Of a stretch of DNA of 11,421 nt, positions 1 to 6,415 are shown in pieces. Each line of letters opens with the position of its first letter. Within the stretch, counting starts at the first letter, position 1. Under the pieces are notes generated by a model, which was given only the letters and a program-made list of their open reading frames with translations, searched no databases and had not been told where the DNA came from. The stretch is from an uncultured Christensenella sp. (lineage in GTDB: Bacteria; Bacillota; Clostridia; Christensenellales; UBA1750): NCBI GenBank assembly GCA_905193155.1, contig CAJJNQ010000061.1, positions 1 through 11,421 of the forward strand, written 5' to 3'. Both the position numbers and the translations under genes were made by a program.

Positions 1-20
1 AGTTCATCGCCGGATTCCAT

Positions 21-58
21 GAAAAGCCTGTCGTGTAAAACGACAGGCTTTTCTTATA
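21..58 (+). terminator. Intrinsic terminator of an upstream gene outside the window
   Basis: A perfect 14-bp inverted repeat pairs 21-34 with 40-53 around a 5-nt loop (GTAAA). The arms are A-rich at the outside and GC-rich inside, so transcription rightwards meets a stem followed by TTTTCTTATATATTTT. The arms carry AAAA and TTTT at their outer ends, so the hairpin could also stop transcription from the other side. It presumably ends a gene to the left of the window. Bases 1-20 show no recognisable coding content. Confidence 0.85.
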
Positions 59-82
59 TATTTTCAGGAAGAGGTGAGGGCA

Positions 83-604
83 GTGCCGATTGCAGGCGTA
101 GTTCAACCCGAGATGCGATTGATTGCAGAAAATCTTCGGTTGAAAAAGTTGGAAGGCGAGGACGTTGCCTTTGCAAGAGAATGGTATCTCGATCCGGATA
201 TCCTGCTCCCGATGGACGGCGCAGTGAATCCCTATTCTCTGGAGAATATCAAAGGGATGTATCAGTACCTGCGGAAACACGGAGAGCTGTATATCATTGA
301 ATATTTGGAAAACGGCGAGTGGAACCCGATTGGGGACGTGACGTTCTGGCGGGAAGATATGCCCATTGTGATCGGGCGCAAGGATCTGCACGGTCGCGGA
401 ATCGGGAAGCGTGTGGTTCATAGCCTGATCGAGCGCGCTCGAGAAATCGGATATAGCGAAATCTATGTGCAGGAAATCTACGATTTCAACCTCGCATCGC
501 AGAAGATGTTTGAGGGATGCGGCTTTCGCAGAATGGAAAAGATGGAAAAAGGATGGCGCTATGTTTGCCGCCTGAATGACATAAAGGATAAATCCAATGC
601 ATAA
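83..604 (+). CDS. GNAT-family N-acetyltransferase
   Basis: Predicted cytoplasmic acetyltransferase of 173 aa that would move an acetyl group from acetyl-CoA to an amine; the substrate cannot be told from sequence. The fold signature is visible: N-terminal strand and helix (MRLIAENLRLKKLEGED, about residues 11-27), a central strand GDVTFW (84-89), the acetyl-CoA pyrophosphate loop HGRGIG (103-108, with His where Gln or Arg is more usual), and the C-terminal N-x2-S-x3-F-x3-GF segment (136-148). The start chosen is GTG at 83, because an AGAGGTGA-like ribosome binding site (70-77) lies at ideal distance. GTG at 74 is in frame but overlaps that site, and ATG at 113 gives the classic GNAT N-terminus but has only a weak site. 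The gene stands alone between two terminators, with no clear promoter in the 30 bp before it. Confidence 0.85.
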   Translation: MPIAGVVQPEMRLIAENLRLKKLEGEDVAFAREWYLDPDILLPMDGAVNPYSLENIKGMYQYLRKHGELYIIEYLENGEWNPIGDVTFWREDMPIVIGRKDLHGRGIGKRVVHSLIERAREIGYSEIYVQEIYDFNLASQKMFEGCGFRRMEKMEKGWRYVCRLNDIKDKSNA

Positions 605-607
605 TGG

Positions 608-637
608 ATGACCTCGTTTCCGAACGGGGTCATTTTT
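608..637 (+). terminator. Intrinsic terminator of the GNAT gene
   Basis: An 11-bp stem pairs 608-618 (ATGACCTCGTT) with 623-633 (AACGGGGTCAT), containing one G-U pair, around a 4-nt loop TCCG. It is followed by TTTTT (633-637). It starts 4 nt after the acetyltransferase stop codon, the textbook position for a rightward terminator. Confidence 0.9.
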
Positions 638-661
638 CTGTGTAAACATTCATCGCCGGCA

Positions 662-690
662 TTGCATTGACAGGCAAACTGCGGTACAAT
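662..690 (+). promoter_or_regulatory. Putative sigma-A-type promoter of the PH-like membrane protein gene
   Basis: TTGCAT (662-667), a 17-bp spacer and TACAAT (685-690) fit a housekeeping promoter with a good -10 and a weak -35. A TTGACA at 667-672 looks better alone but lies only 12 bp from the -10. The position just after the previous terminator and 34 bp before the next start codon supports the call. The implied transcript start, about 697, excludes the in-frame ATG at 689 as a start codon. Confidence 0.55.
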
Positions 691-724
691 GTGCTGGAGA
701 ATCTCTGGGAGGACGATCTTAGGC

Positions 725-1222
725 ATGTACCAGGAATTGGTTAAATATCCCGCGGGGACAAAAAAAGAAACGGTGCTCTATATATTGCTCATCGTGTTGG
801 GCGTATTTCTGGTCAGCATACTTTCCTGGTTCCTGAGCGAAGTGACCGGGCAGGGCTGGATGGAATTTTTGGCCTTCGCTGTGCTGGTGCTCTGGGCGTT
901 CCGCATCTATTCCAAGAGAATTGTGGAATACCGCTATTCGCTGATGGATACCGAGCTGATTATTGCGCGCAAGGTCGGTTCGCGAGAAAAAAATATTTTT
1001 ACGCTGGAAATTACGGATATCACCCGCATCAGCGCTGTGGAAAAGGGATGCAAGTTGCACACCGATCGCTTTACGCTGCCGACGCGCCGTCTGAAACCGG
1101 TGCAGATCATTTATCTGACCGATGGCCAGGATAAGCGCGTGATCTTGCAGCCGAGCGATCACTTGTTGCAGCTCATTCGCGTGCGCGCGGCCTTCAAGGA
1201 ACCCAAGACCAGCGCGGAGTAA
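725..1222 (+). CDS. Two-helix membrane protein with bacterial PH-like domain
   Basis: Hypothetical membrane protein of 165 aa. Two hydrophobic segments (about residues 17-37 and 45-62) form a helical hairpin, followed by RIVEYRYSLMDTELIIARK (65-83), a strand-rich pattern typical of bacterial PH-like (bPH, DUF304-type) domains, which fills most of the rest to about residue 155. The tail after the second helix carries many Arg and Lys residues, so both ends probably face the cytoplasm. The start chosen is ATG at 725: GGGAGG (707-712) lies 12 nt upstream, a little far, and the alternative ATG at 689 falls inside the predicted -10 box. The gene has its own promoter and terminator. No function can be assigned; the domain assignment is by eye. 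Confidence 0.7.
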   Translation: MYQELVKYPAGTKKETVLYILLIVLGVFLVSILSWFLSEVTGQGWMEFLAFAVLVLWAFRIYSKRIVEYRYSLMDTELIIARKVGSREKNIFTLEITDITRISAVEKGCKLHTDRFTLPTRRLKPVQIIYLTDGQDKRVILQPSDHLLQLIRVRAAFKEPKTSAE

Positions 1223-1229
1223 TTGATTC

Positions 1230-1260
1230 ATCACCGCTTCGTTCTGGAGCGGTGATTTTT
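1230..1260 (+). terminator. Intrinsic terminator just ahead of the decarboxylase-HAD gene
   Basis: A 9-bp perfect stem ATCACCGCT (1230-1238) / AGCGGTGAT (1248-1256) with a 9-nt loop is followed by TTTTT (1256-1260). It ends the membrane protein gene 8 nt after its stop codon. Only 16 nt separate it from the next start codon, which leaves no room for a separate promoter between them. Confidence 0.85.
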
Positions 1261-1276
1261 GTATTCAGGAGGAAAT

Positions 1277-3256
1277 ATGACGATTGATCAAATGCTACGA
1301 AACATGCACGGCCGCGTGAGTTTCCATATGCCCGGCAACAAAATGCGCTTCGGTGATGGAAGCGCGTGGGATGTGACGGAATTGGGCATGACCGACAATC
1401 TGCATCACCCGGAAGGGCCGTATCTCGAGCTGGGCAGGCGGCTGGCGGAGCGCAACGGCGCGGCGATCAGCTTTCCGCTCGTTGGCGGCTCGACGCGCGG
1501 GATGCAGCTGATGATCCTTTACGCCGCAAGGGGCGGAGAGATGATCCTTGCGCGCAACGCGCACCTTTCCGCATGGTCTGCCTGCGTGCTCGGCGGCATC
1601 CGGCCAATCCCCGTCGATCCCGTTTGGGACGAGGAGATGAAGTTGACCGATATCCGCGCGGAGGACGTTTGCTGCGCCATCGAGCAGCATCCTTCCGCCA
1701 AAGCGGTGCTGATGACCCGGCCGGATTTTTACGGCAGAATGACCGATATCCGCAAGGTCGTCGAAACGGCGCATGCGCACGGAATGAAGGTGCTGATCGA
1801 CGAGGCGCACGGTGCGCACTTCCCGTGGGCGGGTCTGCCTTCGGCAGGGGATTTGCGCGCGGATTTCTGGATGCAGAGCCTGCACAAAACGCTGCCTGCG
1901 CTCACGCCCTGCGCCGTGCTGAACGCTGCGGACGCCAAATGCGAAAGTGAGATCCGCCGTTTGCAGCGGATGATTGAAACGTCCAGCCCTTCTTCGGTGC
2001 TGCTGCATTCGTCGGAGGAATGCGTGGATTACATGGAGAGCACCGGCGCGCATCAGCTGAAAAAGCTGGAAGAGATGTGCGCGGAGCTGCGCAGAGAGCT
2101 TTTCGCAGACGAGCGCTTTGCGATGACGGAGGAGTTTTATGCGCGCTATCCTGTGGATCCGGCGCGATTGGTGATCGACGTGCGCGGCACAGGGTTGACC
2201 GGCTTTGAAGTCAGCGACCGGCTGGCCGAGCAGGGCGTGGATGTGGAGATGGCGGATTTCTGCCGCATCGTCGGCATCCCGTCCGTGATGACGACACAGG
2301 CGGATATGGACGCGCTGAAAAAGGCGATGCTGGAGCTTCCTCACGGGAAAGCGCCGAAGGTGGAGGAGCCCGGTCTGCATTACGGCGTTCGTGCCGCATG
2401 GCCCAGAGAGGCGGCCTTTGGGCAGACGGCGTATGTGAAGCTGGAAAACGCTGTGGGCGCCATTGCGGCGGAAAGCATCGGCATTTATCCGCCGGGCATC
2501 CCGCTGTGCGTGCCGGGCGAAATCATCGGACAAAACGTCATTGACGCGATGTGCGCGGCGCAGAAGGCGGGCGGTTCGCTCTTCGGCTTGAATGACGAGG
2601 GCGAGGTCGCTGTCGCTGTGCGACGCTACGATGTGGTGATCTTTGATCTCGACGGTACGCTGATGGATACTTCCGACGGCGTGATCCGCTCGGTGCAGTA
2701 TGCGCTGGAGCAGGTCGGCTATCCCAGCGACGATCTCAACCGCATCCGCAAATTTATCGGCCCGCCGCTGCACGCCGCGTTCAAGGAATATTACGGCATG
2801 GATGACGCGATGGCGGAGGAAGCCGTGCGGCAGTACCGCGTGCGCTATCAGAGCACAGGAGTTTACGAATACACACCCTATCCCGGCATGAAGGAGCTGA
2901 TCCGCGACCTGCATGCGGCAGGGGTTCATGTGGCAGTGGCGACGGGCAAGCCGGAAAAGTTCTCCCGTCTAATCCTGGAGCGCGAAGGGCTGATGGACTG
3001 CGTGGAGATGCTGGTGACGCCCTCCTTGCAGGACACCAAGGACAACAAGCCGGACATGATCCGTCAGATTGTGGAAAAGCTCGGCCGCAATGCCGCCATG
3101 GTGGGCGACCGCCGGTTCGACATGGAAGGTGCGCGCGCCAACGGCGTGGACGGCCTGGGCGTGACGCAGGGCTTTGGCGGCGTGGAAGAGCTGGAACAGA
3201 GCGGCGCGGCCTTTGTCGTGCGCGGTGCGGACGAATTGAGGCGGCTGCTGTTGTGA
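1277..3256 (+). CDS. Orn/Lys/Arg decarboxylase-family PLP enzyme fused to HAD phosphatase
   Basis: Predicted 659-aa bifunctional cytoplasmic protein. Residues 1-447 match fold-type I Orn/Lys/Arg decarboxylases of the short Firmicutes YaaO type: phosphate-binding GGSTRG (70-75), IDEAHGAH (174-181, with Asp175 expected to hold the pyridine nitrogen), PLP lysine Lys204 in SLHKT, and the C-terminal domain with YPPGIPLCVPGE (404-415). The family's usual PGHK is PGNK here (19-22). Residues 451-659 are a HAD hydrolase with all four motifs: FDLDGT (456-461), Thr556, Lys591 and GDRRFD (610-615); FIGPPL (493-498) lies in a Gph-like cap. Reactions would be amino-acid decarboxylation and phosphate-ester hydrolysis; both substrates are unknown. 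There is almost no linker, and GTG at 2618 with GAGGT upstream could start a separate HAD protein. The start is ATG 1277, with AGGAGG at 1267-1272; TTG 1259 lies upstream of that site. tmk follows 12 bp later, as yaaO-tmk does in Bacillus. Confidence 0.85.
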   Translation: MTIDQMLRNMHGRVSFHMPGNKMRFGDGSAWDVTELGMTDNLHHPEGPYLELGRRLAERNGAAISFPLVGGSTRGMQLMILYAARGGEMILARNAHLSAWSACVLGGIRPIPVDPVWDEEMKLTDIRAEDVCCAIEQHPSAKAVLMTRPDFYGRMTDIRKVVETAHAHGMKVLIDEAHGAHFPWAGLPSAGDLRADFWMQSLHKTLPALTPCAVLNAADAKCESEIRRLQRMIETSSPSSVLLHSSEECVDYMESTGAHQLKKLEEMCAELRRELFADERFAMTEEFYARYPVDPARLVIDVRGTGLTGFEVSDRLAEQGVDVEMADFCRIVGIPSVMTTQADMDALKKAMLELPHGKAPKVEEPGLHYGVRAAWPREAAFGQTAYVKLENAVGAIAAESIGIYPPGIPLCVPGEIIGQNVIDAMCAAQKAGGSLFGLNDEGEVAVAVRRYDVVIFDLDGTLMDTSDGVIRSVQYALEQVGYPSDDLNRIRKFIGPPLHAAFKEYYGMDDAMAEEAVRQYRVRYQSTGVYEYTPYPGMKELIRDLHAAGVHVAVATGKPEKFSRLILEREGLMDCVEMLVTPSLQDTKDNKPDMIRQIVEKLGRNAAMVGDRRFDMEGARANGVDGLGVTQGFGGVEELEQSGAAFVVRGADELRRLLL

Positions 3257-3268
3257 GGAGGAAAAAGC

Positions 3269-3877
3269 ATGTTTATCACCTTTGAGGGTGGGGACGGTGC
3301 GGGCAAGACCACCCAGATCGAGCTGCTGAAGGCAGCGTTGGAAAAAGAGGGGCGCTCCGTCGTCGTGACGCGCGAGCCGGGCGGGAATGCCGTGGCGGAA
3401 AAGATCCGCGAGCTGCTGCTCGACCGCGCCAGCGTCATGGAAGATATGACGGAAGCGTATCTTTATGCTGCGGCGCGCGCCGAGCATGTTCGTGCGGTGA
3501 TCCTGCCGGCGCTGGCGCGCGGGCAGGTGGTGCTGTGCGACCGGTTTATTGATTCCTCCGTGGCCTATCAGGGCTACGGGCGGCAGATCGGCGCGGAGCG
3601 TGTGGAAGCGCTGAACCGCGAGGCGGTGGACGGTTGTATGCCGGAGCGCACCTATCTTTTGACGCTTTCGGAGCAAGACGCGGCACAGCGCGTGAAGAAC
3701 CGCGGCGAAGTCGACCGCATCGAGAGCGCGGGGGAGGCCTTTGCCCGGCGCGTGCAGGAAGGGTTCTTGCGCATTGCCGCCGAGCACCCGGAGCGCGTGG
3801 TGGTGATCGACGCGGGGCGTCCGGCGGAAGAGATCGCCCGCGACATTGCGGAAGATGTTGCCAAATTGAAAACATAA
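3269..3877 (+). CDS. tmk: Thymidylate (dTMP) kinase
   Basis: Phosphorylates dTMP to dTDP with ATP, an essential step in dTTP supply for DNA synthesis, in the cytoplasm. The 202-aa length is normal for the family. Visible motifs are the P-loop GGDGAGKTT (7-15), the dTMP-binding TREPGG (34-39), the DRF motif (91-93) with following SS and AYQG (96-102), and an Arg-containing LID segment (141-150, ending EVDR). AGGAGG at 3256-3261, overlapping the preceding stop codon, lies 7 nt from the ATG, so translation is probably coupled to the decarboxylase-HAD gene. In Bacillus subtilis tmk is followed by darA, yaaR and holB; here a signalling block follows instead. Confidence 0.96.
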   Translation: MFITFEGGDGAGKTTQIELLKAALEKEGRSVVVTREPGGNAVAEKIRELLLDRASVMEDMTEAYLYAAARAEHVRAVILPALARGQVVLCDRFIDSSVAYQGYGRQIGAERVEALNREAVDGCMPERTYLLTLSEQDAAQRVKNRGEVDRIESAGEAFARRVQEGFLRIAAEHPERVVVIDAGRPAEEIARDIAEDVAKLKT

Positions 3878-3899
3878 CACCCGCCGCCGCGCGATGTGA

Positions 3900-3928
3900 T
3901 TGCATATTTTGGGTGCTTGCCCTATAAT
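3900..3928 (+). promoter_or_regulatory. Promoter of the PP2C/FHA/kinase block
   Basis: TTGCAT (3900-3905), a 17-bp spacer and a perfect TATAAT (3923-3928) form a strong sigma-A-type match in the 87-bp gap after tmk. The -35 sequence and spacing are the same as in the promoter at 662-690. It lies 36 bp before the PP2C start codon. I see no intrinsic terminator between tmk and this promoter, so tmk transcripts may also read through. Confidence 0.75.
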
Positions 3929-3964
3929 GGAGAAGTAAGTTTGTATATTAAGGAGGCAATTTTT

Positions 3965-5092
3965 ATGCCCAATCAAATCCTGATCCTGCTCGTCATTGCG
4001 GGCGCAGGCGTTCTAGGCAGCATTGCCCTGATGGTCTGCAACGCTGTGATGGGGAAGAGAAACCCTGCGCCGGAGACAGACGACGACTTCGACTTGACGG
4101 AAGAAGAGGACGGCGGAGATACGGATGCTGCGGCCGATGTGCCCGCTGCGGCGGAGCCTGCGCAGGAGGTCAAGTTCACGCCCCTGGGGCAGGATGACGA
4201 ACCGACGACGGTTTCGCCTGCGGCTGATGCGAAGAGCAATGCGGAGGATGACGAGCCGGTTACGGTGGGCAAGCCCCCGCTGCGCCTGGTCAAGCCGGAG
4301 GATAAAGGCTCCGGCAGCGCGGCTGTGGGCGGGCTGACGCTGCGCATCGGCAACGCACAGGATATCGGCAAGCGCCCGCAGCAGCAGGACGCCTTTGCCA
4401 TCACGCCCCTGGAAGAAGAGCTGGTTGTGCGCGACCACGGCGTCATGGCGGTGGTCTGCGACGGCATGGGCGGCATGGAAAACGGCGCAGAAGCCGCCAA
4501 TATGGGAGCGATTCAGTTCATGCGCGCCTATCTTGCCGTGGATAAGGTGCAGGAAAATACGCTGGTGGATGCAGTCTATGCCGCAAACAGCGCGGTTTAT
4601 GGCGCGTTCCAGGGCAAAAACGGCGCGATGGCGGGCACAACGCTGATCGCGGCGTCGATTCTGCCCGACGGATTGCGCTTTGTCTCCGTGGGCGACAGCC
4701 ATCTGTACCTGTTCCGCAAAGGCAAGACCTACCAGCTCAACCGTGACCACAACTATTTCTCCGAACTGATGGAGGAGGTCAAGGCCGGACGGATGACGCT
4801 GGAGGAAGCGCAGCACCACCCGGAGCGCGCGCACCTGACCAGCTTTGTCGGCATCGAAAAGCTGGAGCTGGTGGATTACAACATCGAACCCGTGCCGCTC
4901 AAGCCCGGCGACCGCGTGCTGCTTTGCTCGGACGGTCTGTTCAAGACACTGTCCTTGCAGGAGATCAACTCGATCATCGCGTCCTCTCAGGGCTGCAGCG
5001 CGCAGGACGAGCTGCTGCGTGCGGTGCTGGCCAAGGATAAGCGCAAGCAGGACAACGTGACGCTGGTCATGCTTTACTGCGACCCGGTGTAA
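3965..5092 (+). CDS. Membrane-anchored PP2C-family Ser/Thr protein phosphatase
   Basis: Predicted 375-aa phosphatase removing phosphate from Ser or Thr of proteins using two metal ions. Residues 4-27 are one hydrophobic helix; about residues 30-120 form an acidic, Ala/Pro-rich tether; residues 124-375 are the PP2C domain, facing the cytoplasm if the helix is a simple anchor. Metal and phosphate residues are intact: RPQQQDAF (137-144, Asp142), CDGMGG (165-170), AGTT (223-226), GDSH (243-246), CSDG (321-324) and QDN (362-364). It should therefore be active. The tether contains DDEPTTV (77-83) and DDEPVTV (95-101), a duplicated Thr motif also present in the soluble FHA protein downstream. The start is ATG 3965, with AAGGAGG at 3950-3956. 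It is first in a run of four kinase/FHA genes and is the natural counterpart of the kinase at 7219. Anchored PP2Cs are less usual than soluble PrpC types. Confidence 0.92.
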   Translation: MPNQILILLVIAGAGVLGSIALMVCNAVMGKRNPAPETDDDFDLTEEEDGGDTDAAADVPAAAEPAQEVKFTPLGQDDEPTTVSPAADAKSNAEDDEPVTVGKPPLRLVKPEDKGSGSAAVGGLTLRIGNAQDIGKRPQQQDAFAITPLEEELVVRDHGVMAVVCDGMGGMENGAEAANMGAIQFMRAYLAVDKVQENTLVDAVYAANSAVYGAFQGKNGAMAGTTLIAASILPDGLRFVSVGDSHLYLFRKGKTYQLNRDHNYFSELMEEVKAGRMTLEEAQHHPERAHLTSFVGIEKLELVDYNIEPVPLKPGDRVLLCSDGLFKTLSLQEINSIIASSQGCSAQDELLRAVLAKDKRKQDNVTLVMLYCDPV

Positions 5093-5110
5093 TACAGGAG
5101 AGATCGGTTT

Positions 5111-6400
5111 ATGAATAAAATCAGACGATTTGCCGCATTTGCGCTGGTTCTGGCGCTCATGCTGCTGACCGTTTTTGCGCCCGCGGTGCATGCGGAGGAA
5201 ACCCTTGGCCCGGACGAAGCGAAGCATTCCGTGTTCCGCGTGGTGACGAAGGACGCTTCCGGCGCGGTGATTTCCTTCGGCAGCACGTTTGCCGTGGGCG
5301 AGCAGTCGCCGGTGACGTATCTTTTGACCAATTATCACGTCGTTTCCGAAAACGAGAACGGCGTGTATATTTGGATGGATCAGGACAAGGAGATCAAGTG
5401 CGAGGTCGCCATGGCGCTGACCGACCGCGACCTGGCTATCCTCAAACTGGAAACGCCGGTGGAAGCCGAGCCGCTGCCGCTGGGCACTGAGAATATGGTC
5501 AAGACCGGCGATGATGTGTACGCGCTGGGCTATCCCACCAACGACATCAGCAATACGCTGACCTCCTACCCGGAGGATGTGACGGTTACCAAGGGAATTA
5601 TCTCCAAGACCGCCAACTGGAACGGCGTTAGATATTATCAGATTGATGCGGCTATCAATCAGGGAAACTCCGGCGGCCCGCTGCTGCACAAGAACGGCTA
5701 TGTCGTGGGCGTGGCGTCGATGAAGATGAACGATACCGAGGGCATCAACGGCGCGATCCGCATTGAGGAAGCGCTGGACGCGCTCGATTCTCTGGGCATT
5801 CGCGTCAAAATGGCGGTGCCCACCGTTGCGGGCACGACGCAGACCCCGGAGCAGACCGAGAGCGCAACGCCGGAACCCTCCGCAACGCCGGAGGTCACGG
5901 CAACCCCGGAGGCACAGCCCGCCAGAAGGACTTCCGCCTGGGGCGTGTTCTGGCTGGTGGTGTTCATCCTGGCAGCGCTTTCGTTTGCGGGCGTGCTGGG
6001 ATATATGTTCGTCAAGCGCCGCGGCGGCGTGAGCAGCTTGAAGCAGAGCTTCCTGCCGAAAAAGGAGCAGGGCTACATCATCGGCATCAAGGGAACCTAT
6101 GCCGGCGCGGTGATTGCGCTGAACGGCGAAACCGTGTTCTTCGGCCGCGATCCGCAGCGCTGCCAGCTCGTGTTCGACGAGAAGGACGATACCGTCAGCC
6201 GCGTGCACTGCTCGGTGCGCTACGACGCGGAGCGCGATTGTTTCACGCTGGAAAACTATTCCGGCAACGGCACGTTCCTTGCGGACGGGCGCAGGCTGGA
6301 GGACGGCGACGCGGCGGATCTGCACAGCGGCGACCGCTTCTATCTGGTGGATCAGCATATTCTCTTTGAGGTAAACGATCAGGCCCCGGAACGCGGCTGA
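5111..6400 (+). CDS. Secreted trypsin-like serine protease with transmembrane helix and cytoplasmic FHA domain
   Basis: Predicted 429-aa membrane protein joining an outer protease to an inner phosphothreonine reader. A signal peptide (1-28, cleavage after AHA) precedes an HtrA/trypsin-like domain (about 35-232) with the full triad: His76 in TNYHVV, Asp107 in DRDLAIL and Ser187 in QGNSGGP. No PDZ domain follows. Residues 240-270 are a Thr/Pro/Glu-rich spacer with a three-fold hexapeptide repeat. One helix (about 277-299) followed by KRR sets the C-terminus inside. Residues 321-421 are an FHA domain with GR (345-346), SRVH (363-366) and NGT (386-388), the residues that normally bind phosphothreonine. 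The start is ATG 5111 with AGGAGA at 5096-5101. It lies 18 bp after PP2C and 15 bp before the next FHA gene. I infer that cytoplasmic phosphorylation recruits or controls an extracytoplasmic protease, or the reverse; the substrate is unknown. Confidence 0.88.
   Translation: MNKIRRFAAFALVLALMLLTVFAPAVHAEETLGPDEAKHSVFRVVTKDASGAVISFGSTFAVGEQSPVTYLLTNYHVVSENENGVYIWMDQDKEIKCEVAMALTDRDLAILKLETPVEAEPLPLGTENMVKTGDDVYALGYPTNDISNTLTSYPEDVTVTKGIISKTANWNGVRYYQIDAAINQGNSGGPLLHKNGYVVGVASMKMNDTEGINGAIRIEEALDALDSLGIRVKMAVPTVAGTTQTPEQTESATPEPSATPEVTATPEAQPARRTSAWGVFWLVVFILAALSFAGVLGYMFVKRRGGVSSLKQSFLPKKEQGYIIGIKGTYAGAVIALNGETVFFGRDPQRCQLVFDEKDDTVSRVHCSVRYDAERDCFTLENYSGNGTFLADGRRLEDGDAADLHSGDRFYLVDQHILFEVNDQAPERG
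5861..5914 (+). repeat. Three-copy 18-bp in-frame tandem repeat
   Basis: Three imperfect 18-bp units encode SATPEP, SATPEV and TATPEA (residues 251-268 of the protease-FHA protein). They form part of the flexible extracytoplasmic spacer between the protease domain and the membrane helix. Such Thr/Pro spacers often vary in copy number between strains and can be glycosylated in other proteins; neither is shown here. Confidence 0.8.
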
Positions 6401-6415
6401 TGGAGGAAGAGAATC

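Noticed and set aside
3..659. TTCATCGCCGG at 3-13 and again at 649-659
   Set aside because: An 11-mer repeated once is expected by chance many times in a window of this size.
667..690. TTGACA-12-TACAAT as a promoter
   Set aside because: A 12-bp spacer is too short; TTGCAT at 662-667 gives the normal 17 bp.
1295..2929. Long minus-strand open frame across the decarboxylase-HAD gene
   Set aside because: Same reason: a shadow of a gene with intact catalytic motifs on the + strand.
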